This document shows positions 24,171 through 32,906 of a DNA stretch of 34,306 bases, piece by piece (position 1 is the first letter of the stretch; each line of letters opens with the position of its first letter). Both the position numbers and the translations under genes were made by a program. The stretch is from Lachnospiraceae bacterium (GTDB lineage Bacteria; Bacillota_A; Clostridia; Lachnospirales; Lachnospiraceae): positions 1-34,306 of the forward strand of contig JAGBNT010000019.1 of NCBI GenBank assembly GCA_017634255.1, written 5' to 3'. The notes under the pieces are model-generated. The model was not told the DNA's origin, did not search any database, and saw nothing but the letters and a program-made list of their open reading frames with translations.

Positions 24171-26365
24171 TCTTTCCGCTGATCATAACCCTGGTATTTA
24201 CAGGGATACTGGTATTTCTTTCGGCGAGGGAGCTTAGGAACGCGAACACCCCTACGCCGGTCATTAACGAGGTCTGCAACAACAATTTCTCATGTCTTAA
24301 CGACGGATACGGCAATTATCCGTCATGGGTCGAGCTCTATAACCCGGGAGGAACCCCGATAAATCTCAAAAATTATGGGCTCTGCGCCGCTTTGAGCCGC
24401 AGGGAATGGAGGCTGCCCGATATGGTGCTTGAGCCCGGAGCCTTTATACTTTTGGCGCAGGACATTCCCAGCGAAGGAAAGGGAAATAAGCTAAAGGACG
24501 AGGAAGCCATGAAGCTCGAGGACCTTATAAACGAGGGCGCAAACGCCTTTTTAAGGGATAAGTGCTTTTTTAATTTTCCGATTTCCCGCAGCGGGGACGA
24601 GGTCTATCTTGTCAATTCCTCCGGGGAGATCTGCGACAGATGCGGCATACCGGAGACAGGCTATGACAGGGTCTACGCCCGTATAACTGACGGGGGAGAG
24701 GAATGGAGGGAGCAGCTGCCTACCCCAGGCTACAGCAATAACGGGGCAGAGGGAGTGAGCCTGCCCGTATATGAGGAGCCGGTATTTTCAAGGGAGAGCG
24801 GCTTTTATGAGGAGGAGTTTGAGCTCGAGATAGATTCAAGGGGAGGAGGGGAAATCTACTATACCTTAGACGGGAGCGAGCCGGACCAGTCCTCTCTTAG
24901 ATACGATAAACCGATACATATTAAGGATGAGAGCGGCAGCTACAGCTTATACGCCTCTAGGGACGACCTTTCCGCCTATACTAAATTCGATGTGGAGGAA
25001 GGAAAATATGTGCCGGAGGATAAGGCTGTGGACAAGGCGGTCATCGTCAGGGCGGTATCCTGCGACGAAGAGGGCAGGATGAGCCGGGTCGCCAACGGCG
25101 TATTCTTTATCGGCTACAAGGACAGAACGGAGTATGAAGGAGCTTCAATAATCTCACTGATAGCTGATCCTGAGGATCTTTTCGGAAACGAGAGGGGAAT
25201 ATATGTGCTGGGAAAGGAATATGAAAAATTCCTAGAATCGGGAGAGACAGCCGAAGAGCCGGAGAAGGCGGGAGCCAACTACAGGGTAAGGGGGGCTGTT
25301 GCCGAGAGAGAGGCTTACCTTAATTATTTTGACGAGGAGCATAACAGCGTATTCGGACAGAGGGCAGGAATCAGGATAAGAGGGGGCTACAGCAGGACAA
25401 ACGAGCAAAAGAGCATAAATATTTTCGCCCGGGATATCTACGGGGGAGACGGGATTTTCGAGGGCTCTTTTTTCGGAGGAGAGGAGTACGAGACCTCGGT
25501 TTCCCTGTTTGCCGGCGGGCAGGACAATAAGTTTAAGTATATAGACGAGCTTTTTTCAAGGCTCATGGAGGGAAGAAACGTTGCGGTTGTCCACAGCAAG
25601 CCTGCTTTTTTGTTCCTTAACGGGGAATTTTGGGGGATATACTGGCTGCAGGAGAGGTATGCCGACTATTATTTCAGGGAGCACTACAATACCGCCCCGA
25701 ACAACAGCAAGGCTCTAAAGCTCGATTACCATACCGAGGATGAGGAGCTTCTGGATGAGAAATATGTGAAGATATGGGAGTTTATAGATTCAGGGCAGCT
25801 TTACAGCGATAAGGTATATAAGGAATTTTGTGAGCTGGTGGATATCGACAGCCTTATAGAGTACTATGCCGCAAATATCTATATAGCCCATGTCAGCGAC
25901 TGGCCGAGGAGCAATTTAGGGATATGGCGCTCCCTTATGGTCAGCCGGAATAACAGCTATGAAGATACCCGATGGCGGTACTATATCTTTGACGTTAATT
26001 CCATTTCCATGCTCGAGGCGGATCATGAGAGCTTAAGAGAGGCAATGGGCTTTGACAGCCTTTTAAGAGAGCTTTTTAAAAATAAGAGCTTCAGGGAAGC
26101 CTTTCTCAATAAGTTCAGGGAGTTGGAGAGCACTGTTTTCACACCGGAAAGGGTGAATGGGATATTGAGCGACCTAGACCGGCAGATGGGCTCAAGGCTT
26201 GCGTCCACATGGGAGAGATTTTTCCAAAGCGATTGGGAGGAGAAGCGTCTAAGGCAGTATTCTGAGAGCTTAAGGGCCTTTTTTGAGAAAAGGGCTGGGT
26301 ATATAGACGGTGTGGTTGAAGAGGCATGTCTTAGATATGATGACTATATGAAGGGACTGTTTTAG
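24146..26365 (+). CDS. Exported CotH-family protein with lamin-tail and chitobiase-like domains
   Basis: A 739-residue protein. An N-terminal signal anchor (KQIIFPLIITLVFTGILVFL, residues about 5-27) is followed by a lamin-tail-like domain (about 35-190: VINEVCNNNFSCLNDGYGNY, then SWVELYNPGGTPINLKNYGL). Next is a chitobiase/FN3-like segment (GGGEIYYTLDGSEPDQSS, about 230-245), then the CotH region (about 330-690): IRIRGGYSRTNEQKSINIFA, FLFLNGEFWGIYWLQERYADYY, HVSDWPRSNLGIWR, WRYYIFDVNS. CotH of spore coats is an atypical protein kinase; whether this one is active is unclear, and it is predicted outside the membrane. It overlaps sufU by 25 bp with only a weak GAGG upstream, so translation probably couples to sufU. 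No functional link to Fe-S assembly is known. Confidence 0.85.
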   Translation: MRGKFKQIIFPLIITLVFTGILVFLSARELRNANTPTPVINEVCNNNFSCLNDGYGNYPSWVELYNPGGTPINLKNYGLCAALSRREWRLPDMVLEPGAFILLAQDIPSEGKGNKLKDEEAMKLEDLINEGANAFLRDKCFFNFPISRSGDEVYLVNSSGEICDRCGIPETGYDRVYARITDGGEEWREQLPTPGYSNNGAEGVSLPVYEEPVFSRESGFYEEEFELEIDSRGGGEIYYTLDGSEPDQSSLRYDKPIHIKDESGSYSLYASRDDLSAYTKFDVEEGKYVPEDKAVDKAVIVRAVSCDEEGRMSRVANGVFFIGYKDRTEYEGASIISLIADPEDLFGNERGIYVLGKEYEKFLESGETAEEPEKAGANYRVRGAVAEREAYLNYFDEEHNSVFGQRAGIRIRGGYSRTNEQKSINIFARDIYGGDGIFEGSFFGGEEYETSVSLFAGGQDNKFKYIDELFSRLMEGRNVAVVHSKPAFLFLNGEFWGIYWLQERYADYYFREHYNTAPNNSKALKLDYHTEDEELLDEKYVKIWEFIDSGQLYSDKVYKEFCELVDIDSLIEYYAANIYIAHVSDWPRSNLGIWRSLMVSRNNSYEDTRWRYYIFDVNSISMLEADHESLREAMGFDSLLRELFKNKSFREAFLNKFRELESTVFTPERVNGILSDLDRQMGSRLASTWERFFQSDWEEKRLRQYSESLRAFFEKRAGYIDGVVEEACLRYDDYMKGLF

Positions 26366-26409
26366 AGGATAGTTTTAGGGGGAAGCTTTAGAGGAAGCAT
26401 GACAATATT

Positions 26410-27720
26410 ATGTTAACTAAGATAAAGGGATTTTTAAAGACCAGGTCGGAGGAATATTTTAATGAGCTGTTCAAGAGCTCGCTGCATCTGGTGAAATGGA
26501 CCGTCCTTGCAGCTTTAGTGGGGCTGATAGTGGGATGCGTGAGCACTGCCTTTGCATGGAGCATCCTAAAGGTAACGGAGGTGCGGACGGCGCATCCCTG
26601 GCTTTTATACCTCCTGCCCCTCGCAGGCTGCCTTATAGTATTTATGTATAAAAAATGCGGGGTGGAGCACTCCCGGGGTACAAACCTCGTGCTGACCACG
26701 ATACAGTCAAAGACGGAGCTGCCAAAAAGCATGGCTCCGCTTATCTTTATCTCGTCGGTCGTGTCCCATCTCTTCGGAGCCAGTGTGGGCCGTGAGGGAG
26801 CGGCTCTGCAGCTGGGAGGCTCCGTCGGCGCCGCGATGGGTACGGAAATAAAAAAGGCTTTTCAGAAATTTAAGTGGGGCTTCAGCGATTCCGACAGGCA
26901 CCTTATGATAATGGCAGGTATGAGCGCCGCCTTCTCAGCCATATTCGGAACCCCTATCGCTGCGGCTGTATTTCCGATGGAGGTGATAAGCATAGGGCTT
27001 ATGCATTTTTCAGCCCTCCTGCCCTGCGTTGTGGCTTCTCTGGTGGCTTCTAATTTTGCCTCTACAATGGGGATAGATGCCGAGGCGTTCGGGATAGTGA
27101 GGCTTCCGGATTTTACCTTTAGCTCAGCCGGAAAGATATTCATACTGGCTATCCTTACCGCCCTTGTAAGTGAGCTCTTTTGTCTTATGTTAACCACAGC
27201 CCACAAGGGTTTTGAAAACCTGTTTAAGTCCCAGTATGCGGCAATAGCCGTTGCAGGCTGTGTGATAATAGCCCTGACGCTGATACTCGGCTCCTATGAT
27301 TATCTTGGAGCCGGAGTTCCGGTAATAATAAAGGCTATGAAAGGTGATACGGAGTGGTATGCCTTTTTAATGAAGATGCTCTTTACCTCCATATGTATAG
27401 GGGCAGGCTTTAAGGGCGGGGAGATAGTTCCCTCCATCTTTATAGGGGCTACCTTCGGCTGCCTTTTTTCCAACTTTGCAGGACTGCCCTCATCCCTCTG
27501 CGCGTCCTGCGGGATAGCCGCTATGTTTGTCGGGGTTACGAACTGTCCTATTACGACGATACTTATAAGCACGGAGCTTTTCGGCTTTGCGGGAATACCC
27601 TATTATCTTGTAAGTGTGGCTGTTTCATACGTTATGAGCGGTTACTACGGACTCTACCACGAACAGAGGATAGTTTATTCCAAAAAAAGGACCGTGTTTA
27701 TAAATCAGAAGGTGCTGTGA
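26410..27720 (+). CDS. CLC-family anion channel/antiporter
   Basis: A 436-residue polytopic protein (about ten to twelve hydrophobic helices). The CLC motif GASVGREGAALQLGG has the gating glutamate at Glu129. Others are FGTPIAAAVFPMEV and GAGFKGGEIVPSIFIGATFG. The first selectivity motif, GSGIP in chloride CLCs, reads SRGTNLV (residues 88-94) here. Loss of that Ser-containing motif and the GREGA variant resemble the fluoride-type CLC branch, so anion specificity is open. No CBS domains. The ribosome site AGAGGAAG is 12 nt upstream, a long spacing. It stands 44 bp after the CotH-like gene, so it may be co-transcribed. No fluoride riboswitch was seen. Confidence 0.85.
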   Translation: MLTKIKGFLKTRSEEYFNELFKSSLHLVKWTVLAALVGLIVGCVSTAFAWSILKVTEVRTAHPWLLYLLPLAGCLIVFMYKKCGVEHSRGTNLVLTTIQSKTELPKSMAPLIFISSVVSHLFGASVGREGAALQLGGSVGAAMGTEIKKAFQKFKWGFSDSDRHLMIMAGMSAAFSAIFGTPIAAAVFPMEVISIGLMHFSALLPCVVASLVASNFASTMGIDAEAFGIVRLPDFTFSSAGKIFILAILTALVSELFCLMLTTAHKGFENLFKSQYAAIAVAGCVIIALTLILGSYDYLGAGVPVIIKAMKGDTEWYAFLMKMLFTSICIGAGFKGGEIVPSIFIGATFGCLFSNFAGLPSSLCASCGIAAMFVGVTNCPITTILISTELFGFAGIPYYLVSVAVSYVMSGYYGLYHEQRIVYSKKRTVFINQKVL

Positions 27721-27722
27721 GA

Positions 27723-27774
27723 GTAGGTCGGGCTTCGGTTACATAGCCCGCTATGCACCCTCATCCCGACCTAC
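27723..27774. repeat. Stem-loop after the CLC gene
   Basis: GTAGGTCGGG (27723-27732) pairs perfectly with CCCGACCTAC (27765-27774) around a 32-base loop. It starts right after the CLC stop codon and ends 42 bp before the BMP promoter. No T-run follows; it separates two transcription units and may act as a terminator or insulator. Confidence 0.55.
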
Positions 27775-27816
27775 GATCTCGAAGAAAAATCCTGCGCAAT
27801 CTGACCAGTTAATTTG

Positions 27817-27845
27817 TTTACAGTTCCTTGGTAAAATTGTATAAT
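27817..27845 (+). promoter_or_regulatory. Strong promoter of the nucleoside transport operon
   Basis: TTTACA at 27817-27822, 17 bases, and a perfect TATAAT at 27840-27845, followed by an AT-rich leader of about 56 nt. The ribosome site AAGGAGG (27894-27900) lies 7 nt before ATG 27908. The leader is too short for a purine riboswitch and none was recognised. Confidence 0.8.
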
Positions 27846-27907
27846 ATATAAAGCTTTTAAATGTTGTAATTTGTTTAAATTTGCAGTAAAGGTAAGGAGG
27901 GCAAGAT

Positions 27908-29107
27908 ATGAAGAGGAAAATTTTAGCATTGGCAATGGTCGGGGTTATGGTCTTTGGGCTGACAGCCTGCGGCGGTGCTCCGGCAACCACCGACAGCGCA
28001 GCTCCCGCAGCAGAGGCTCCTGCAGAGGCGGCGGCACCTGCGGCAGAGGCAGCGGACACCGGCTCGACGGAAGCTGCAGCTCCCGAAGGAGGAGTGCGTA
28101 ATGTAGTATATCTTGTAAACGGAAACCTGGGAGATAAGTCCTTCTTCGATTCGGCGAAGAGCGGTCTGGACGAGCTGGAGGCAGCGGGACGCATAAAATG
28201 TACGACCATTGAGATGGGCGGCACAGAAGAGGATCAGCCCAAGTGGCTTTCGACCCTCTATGACGTATCGGCAGACGGCAGCTACGACCTGGTCATCTGC
28301 GGTACCTTCCAGATGCCCGACTACTTAAAAGAGGTGGCAACCCAGTATCCCGACCAGAAATATCTTATCTTCGACGACAACACCTATGTCGGAGAAAACG
28401 GCAATGTTGTAAACGTTATGTATAAGCAGAACGACTTAGGTTACCTCGTAGGGACCTTTGCAGCGTGCATGACCACCGATACCTCCCAGCTCGACAAGAT
28501 GAACCCTGACCCTGTGCTGGGCTTTGTAGGCGGAGTTGATTCACCGGTCATAAACGACTTCCTTATCGGCTTTATCGAGGGTGCTCAGAAGGTCAACCCG
28601 GATATCAAGATAGATACCAGATACACCAACGACTACGTGGATACTGCTATTGCAAAGGAATACGGAACCTCGATGATAAACGACAACAAGTGCGACATCA
28701 TATGGGGCGTTGCTGGAAATGCAGGAAACGGAGCTGCTGAGGCGGCTTTAGAGAACGGCGGATATTTCATCGGAGTGGATTCCGACCAGGAGCTCACCTT
28801 CTCTTCGGACCTGGCTGCCATAACCCTTACCTCGGGACTTAAGAATATCGGCAATTCCCTGGTATGGATCTTTGATGAATGGGATGCCGGAAGAACCTAC
28901 TTCGGTAAGGAGGTCACCCTTGGAATAGCCGAGGGCGGTGTAGGTCTTGTTACCGACAAGAATTTCGACAAGTACGCAAGCGCTGATACCAAGGCCAAGG
29001 TTGAGGAAGCCCAGCAGGCAATCCTTAACGGCGAGATCACGGTGGACAGCGCCTTAGGCGACACCACGGGCAAGGCTGAAAAGCTCAGAGAGGAAGTACG
29101 CCCGTAA
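27908..29107 (+). CDS. BMP/PnrA-type nucleoside-binding lipoprotein
   Basis: A 399-residue substrate-binding lipoprotein. The signal peptide ends in the lipobox LTAC with lipidated Cys21, followed by an Ala/Pro/Glu/Thr-rich linker (22-60) that reaches through the wall. The BMP fold shows VVYLVNGNLGDKSFFDSAKSGLDEL, FDDNTYV, NDLGYLVGTFAACM, VGGVDSPVINDFLIGFIEGA, and IIWGVAGNAGNGAAEAA followed by IGVDSDQE. Homologues bind purine nucleosides for the YufOPQ/NupABC-like ABC importer, and the next genes are exactly that importer. Strong promoter upstream and terminator-like hairpin downstream favour high expression relative to the membrane parts. Confidence 0.92.
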   Translation: MKRKILALAMVGVMVFGLTACGGAPATTDSAAPAAEAPAEAAAPAAEAADTGSTEAAAPEGGVRNVVYLVNGNLGDKSFFDSAKSGLDELEAAGRIKCTTIEMGGTEEDQPKWLSTLYDVSADGSYDLVICGTFQMPDYLKEVATQYPDQKYLIFDDNTYVGENGNVVNVMYKQNDLGYLVGTFAACMTTDTSQLDKMNPDPVLGFVGGVDSPVINDFLIGFIEGAQKVNPDIKIDTRYTNDYVDTAIAKEYGTSMINDNKCDIIWGVAGNAGNGAAEAALENGGYFIGVDSDQELTFSSDLAAITLTSGLKNIGNSLVWIFDEWDAGRTYFGKEVTLGIAEGGVGLVTDKNFDKYASADTKAKVEEAQQAILNGEITVDSALGDTTGKAEKLREEVRP

Positions 29108-29125
29108 ACCGTAAATAAACTTTTG

Positions 29126-29155
29126 GGGCTGTAGAGTTGGTGCTACAGCCCTTTT
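29126..29155 (+). terminator. Intrinsic terminator or attenuator inside the operon
   Basis: GGGCTGTAG (29126-29134), loop AGTTGGTG, CTACAGCCC (29143-29151), then TTTT. The 9-bp perfect stem with a short U-tract suits partial termination between the binding protein and the ABC ATPase. The next gene has its own ribosome site (AAGGGGG) 28 bp later and no separate promoter was seen. Confidence 0.75.
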
Positions 29156-29182
29156 CGTAATTTTAAGGAAGGGGGATCCTCT

Positions 29183-30775
29183 ATGTCTGAGGCCGACAGC
29201 CGCCGGGTGGCGGACACTTCAAATGACGAATATGTCATACAGATGAAGAAGATAAATAAGGTGTATTCAAACGGAGTCGCCGCAAACCGGGATATGGATT
29301 TCAACTTAAGGAAGGGCGAGATCCACGCCCTGATGGGTGAGAACGGGGCGGGTAAATCCACGCTTATGAAGATACTCTTCGGAATGGAGCAGCCCACCTC
29401 GGGGGAGATACTCATAAACGGCGAACCCACTGTCCTAAGCTCCTCTGCGGTAGCCATATCCAAGGGGATAGGCATGGTACATCAGCATTTCATGCTGGTT
29501 CCGTCGCTGTCTGTGGCTGAGAATATAGTCCTCGGCATGGCGCCTACGAAGGGTCTTTTCCTGGACAAGCAGAAGGCGGAGGAGATAGCCCGGGAAAATG
29601 CGGAAAAGTACAATCTCTTTGTCAATCCCAAAATGAGAGTGGCGGACATACCGGTGGGGATGAAGCAGAGGGTGGAGATATTAAAGACCCTGATAAGAGG
29701 GGCAAGGATACTCATACTCGACGAACCTACCGCTGTGCTCACGAGCCAGGAGACCATAGAGCTCTTTGCGGAGCTTAAGGAGCTTAAGGAAGAGGGCTAT
29801 ACCATAGTATTCATCTCCCACAAGCTCGACGAGATAAAGGAGATAACCGATAGGATAACCATTATGCGAAACGGGCGCTCGATGGGGGTTTACAATACCA
29901 GTGAGGTCAGCAAGGAGGATATCTCAAGGCTCATGGTAGGCAGGGACGTAGTCCTTAACGTGAGTAAGGACGAGGCAAAGCCTGCCGACGTGGTTCTAAG
30001 GGTACGGGGGCTTAACTATGTCAATGAGTGGAATATAAAAATGCTGCAGGATGTCTCCTTTGACGTTCGAAAGGGCGAGATACTGGGTATAGCGGGAGTC
30101 GAGGGCAACGGTCAGAAAGAGCTTATAGATATGCTCTTTAATCTGGCAAAGCCGGATTCAGGGGACGCCACAGTGGAGGGAAGGTCCATCATCGGTCTGC
30201 CCCAGAAGAAGATCAGGGAGATGGGAGTGTCCCTGGTGCCTGAGGACAGGATGCTGTACGGCATTGCAGCCTCGGCTTCTGTAGAGGAAAACATCATATC
30301 CGACCGCTCCGGGAATAAGGAGTTAAATTCAGGACCTCTGTTTAACATGAAGAATATCCGCGAGCTTTCGGAAAAGCTCGTACGTGAGTTCAAGGTCCTT
30401 TGCAAATCACCCGAGCAGAAGGTGGGTATGCTTTCCGGAGGAAATATCCAGAAGGTGGTAGTGGCGCGTGAATTTTCAAATGAGCCGATACTCATCCTCG
30501 CGGACCAGCCTACCCGCGGTATAGATGTAGGTGCTACGGAATTTATCCGCAAAAAGCTCGTGGAGCTTTCCCGCTCAGGGATAGCAGTGCTTCTCGTTTC
30601 AGCGGATCTTGCGGAGGTAATGGAGCTTTCGGACTCGCTTATGGTAATGCATAAGGGTAAGATAGTCGCATACTTTGAAGACACAGCAAACTTAAGTGAT
30701 GAAGAAATGGGTGAGTATATGCTCGGAATTAAAAAGCAGAGCAAGGAGGAGATAAGGAGGGTGTGCCATGACTAA
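29183..30775 (+). CDS. Nucleoside ABC importer, tandem ATPase subunit
   Basis: A 530-residue protein with two ABC domains fused, as in the sugar/nucleoside group. The first domain has Walker A GENGAGKST (about residue 52), Q-loop MVHQHFMLVPSLSVAENIVLG, a signature replaced by PVGMKQRVEIL, and Walker B ILILDEPTAVLT. The second domain has a degenerate Walker A (GVEGNGQKEL), PEDRMLYGI, signature LSGGNIQKVVVARE, and Walker B ILADQPTRGIDVGA. The asymmetry is normal for this family. The MVHQHFML Q-loop is typical of nucleoside (YufO/NupA) rather than ribose ATPases. It overlaps the first permease by 8 bp. Confidence 0.93.
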   Translation: MSEADSRRVADTSNDEYVIQMKKINKVYSNGVAANRDMDFNLRKGEIHALMGENGAGKSTLMKILFGMEQPTSGEILINGEPTVLSSSAVAISKGIGMVHQHFMLVPSLSVAENIVLGMAPTKGLFLDKQKAEEIARENAEKYNLFVNPKMRVADIPVGMKQRVEILKTLIRGARILILDEPTAVLTSQETIELFAELKELKEEGYTIVFISHKLDEIKEITDRITIMRNGRSMGVYNTSEVSKEDISRLMVGRDVVLNVSKDEAKPADVVLRVRGLNYVNEWNIKMLQDVSFDVRKGEILGIAGVEGNGQKELIDMLFNLAKPDSGDATVEGRSIIGLPQKKIREMGVSLVPEDRMLYGIAASASVEENIISDRSGNKELNSGPLFNMKNIRELSEKLVREFKVLCKSPEQKVGMLSGGNIQKVVVAREFSNEPILILADQPTRGIDVGATEFIRKKLVELSRSGIAVLLVSADLAEVMELSDSLMVMHKGKIVAYFEDTANLSDEEMGEYMLGIKKQSKEEIRRVCHD

Positions 30776-31937
30776 AAAACGACAGATAACATTCTCGATA
30801 GTGCGATCCCTTCTTGCTTTGGCTATAGCCCTTGTGGTCGCCATGTTCCTTATCTTCTTAAGCGCAGACGGGGACAGCTTTTCGGAAAAGCTATCTGCAA
30901 TGGGAGAGGCGCTTAAGCAGCTTCTTATCGGTCCCCTTTTCAGGACAGGGGGAGGCGGCATAGCCTTTGAGGGGAAGCGCCTGGCGGATATTCTTTCGGC
31001 GATGACGCCGATTACATTCACCGGGCTCGCGGTGTGTATAATGTTTGCAGCCAACCAGTTCAACATGGGAGCTGAGGGCGGAATAATGCTCGGGGCCTTT
31101 GTTACTGCCGTAGTGGCAATTTATGTCCCGATGCCCGCAGGGCTTCACGCCTGTATCGCGGTGCTTATAGGGGGGCTGGCAGTCGCGGCGGTAATGCTTG
31201 TTCCCGCCATCCTGAAGGTAAAGCTGGATGTCAGTGAAATGGTCTGCTCGCTGATGCTAAACTATATTATAATGTATGTACTAAAATACCTTCTGAATAC
31301 GGCGTATGCGGACAAGACGAAGGGACAGATACAGACCTATCCCTTTTTAAACAGTGCAAAAATAGCTCCGCTAATAAATAATCCTACATTTTCCGGCGCC
31401 AAGCTGACCTGGGGTTTTGTCATCGCCATGATAGCCGTGGTCTTAAGCGGTCTCTTTATGTACCGTTCGCGCTGGGGCTACCAGATAAGGATGATAGGCA
31501 TAAATAAGGAATTTTCTAAATATTCGGGCATAGGGGTGGGCTTTATCATAGTCCTCTCGCAGATGATAGGCGGCTTTCTCGCAGGAATTGGAGGAGGAAT
31601 AGAGATGCTGGGCCGTTACCAGACCTATTCCTGGAGTTCTCTGCCCGGGTACGGGTGGACCGGCATCACGATAGCCATACTGGCGGGGAACAACCCCTGG
31701 TTCGTTCCGCTGGCGGCGTTTTTCATGGCATATCTTTCCAAGGGCTGTGACCTTATGGCGACCTATGCCAATGTGCCCTCGCAGCTTATAGATATCGTCC
31801 AGGGAGTTATCTTCCTGTTCTTTGCGGCGGAGCAGTTCCTGTCCCGATACCGTCAGAGCCTCGTGGTAAAGACGGCGCAGGAGGAGCTGGCGGCGCAGGC
31901 GGCTTTGGCTAAGGAAGGAGGGCAGGCAAATGAGTAA
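30768..31937 (+). CDS. Nucleoside ABC importer permease, first subunit
   Basis: A 389-residue membrane protein of the BPD_transp_2 (YufP-like) group, about ten TM helices. ITFTGLAVCIMFAANQFNMGAEGGIMLGAF is the family's early motif, and GGFLAGIGGGIEMLGRYQTYSW plus GYGWTGITIAILAGNNPW are the usual later motifs of nucleoside permeases. The C-terminal tail is Ala/Glu-rich and cytoplasmic. ATG 30768 follows AGGAGGG and overlaps the ATPase stop by 8 bp. It pairs with the next permease as a heterodimer. Confidence 0.92.
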   Translation: MTKKRQITFSIVRSLLALAIALVVAMFLIFLSADGDSFSEKLSAMGEALKQLLIGPLFRTGGGGIAFEGKRLADILSAMTPITFTGLAVCIMFAANQFNMGAEGGIMLGAFVTAVVAIYVPMPAGLHACIAVLIGGLAVAAVMLVPAILKVKLDVSEMVCSLMLNYIIMYVLKYLLNTAYADKTKGQIQTYPFLNSAKIAPLINNPTFSGAKLTWGFVIAMIAVVLSGLFMYRSRWGYQIRMIGINKEFSKYSGIGVGFIIVLSQMIGGFLAGIGGGIEMLGRYQTYSWSSLPGYGWTGITIAILAGNNPWFVPLAAFFMAYLSKGCDLMATYANVPSQLIDIVQGVIFLFFAAEQFLSRYRQSLVVKTAQEELAAQAALAKEGGQANE

Positions 31938-32895
31938 TCTTATCAGCAATATGCTCACACCGGAATTTTTCTTTTCGATATTCAGGATCTCGGCGCCTAT
32001 CCTCTATGCGACCTTAGGTGCCATAGTCGTGGAGAAGGCGGGCTTTGCAAACATAGGTCTCGAGGGGCTCATGATGTTTTCTGCCCTCTTCGGGTCGCTC
32101 GCAAGCTATTATTCGGGGAGCTGGTTAGTCGGGCTTATAGCGGCCCTTCTGGTCGGAGTCGGCATGTCGCTCCTTATGTGCTTTTTCGCCTTTCAGCTAA
32201 AGACCGACATCATCCTCGTAGGTATTGCAATAAATATGATGGGCTCCGGGGGCACCCTGTTTTTATGCAAGGTCATAACGGGCATAACCGAGGGAAAGTC
32301 CATGGCGTCAACCACGGGACTTATAAATTCCAACCTGTGCATACCCAATATCAGTATCCCGCTGATAAGGGATATTCCCTTTATCGGCAGGATCATCTCG
32401 GGTCACAGCCTTCTGACCTACCTCGCCTTTATAATTACGGTGCTGACCTCCATAATGCTCTATCGGACCAGTCTGGGGCTCAATATCAGGGCTGTGGGGG
32501 AAAATTCCGATGCGGCGGCTTCGGTGGGTGTTTCAGTGCTTAAGATAAAATATATAGCGCTGGCGTTTTCGGGGCTTATGAGCGGCTTCGGCGGAGCCTT
32601 CATGTCCATGGGCTATGCGCAGGGCTGGTCACAGGATATGGTGGCGGGCAGAGGCTTTATCGCGCTGGCGGCGCAGGCCATGGGTGCCGGAGAGTGCCTC
32701 GGCGGGTGCTTAAGCTCTCTGGTTTTCGGCTTTGCCCAGGCTCTTGGAATAAAGTTTTCATCCATCGGACTCGATTCCAATCTGGCGTCCCCGATACCTT
32801 ATGCAGTTACGATTTTGGGACTTGTGGTCTTCGGGCTTATCCGCCTGCATAAGGCCAGAAAGCCTAGATTAAATGAGACAGAAACAGTGAAATGA
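31930..32895 (+). CDS. Nucleoside ABC importer permease, second subunit
   Basis: A 321-residue permease of the same family (YufQ-like), eight to nine TM helices. Motifs include RISAPILYATLGAIVVEKAGFANIGLEGLMMF, LNIRAVGENSDAAASVGVSV, and LSGLMSGFGGAFMSMGYAQGW (with an extra aromatic part), then GRGFIALAAQAMG. It overlaps the first permease by 8 bp after a GGAGGG ribosome site. Its stop lies close to the nucleosidase, confirming one transcription unit. Confidence 0.92.
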   Translation: MSNLISNMLTPEFFFSIFRISAPILYATLGAIVVEKAGFANIGLEGLMMFSALFGSLASYYSGSWLVGLIAALLVGVGMSLLMCFFAFQLKTDIILVGIAINMMGSGGTLFLCKVITGITEGKSMASTTGLINSNLCIPNISIPLIRDIPFIGRIISGHSLLTYLAFIITVLTSIMLYRTSLGLNIRAVGENSDAAASVGVSVLKIKYIALAFSGLMSGFGGAFMSMGYAQGWSQDMVAGRGFIALAAQAMGAGECLGGCLSSLVFGFAQALGIKFSSIGLDSNLASPIPYAVTILGLVVFGLIRLHKARKPRLNETETVK

Positions 32896-32906
32896 AAGGA
32901 CATAAA

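Noticed and set aside
26366..26409. Fluoride riboswitch ahead of the CLC gene
   Set aside because: Only 44 bp separate it from the upstream gene and no crcB-type consensus is present.
27852..27907. Purine riboswitch ahead of the nucleoside-binding lipoprotein
   Set aside because: The leader is only about 56 nt, AT-rich, and shows none of the paired arms and conserved loops of the aptamer.
32892..32906. Earlier ATG for the first nucleoside hydrolase
   Set aside because: It overlaps the permease stop but has no Shine-Dalgarno, whereas ATG 32907 has AAAGGA at 6 nt.
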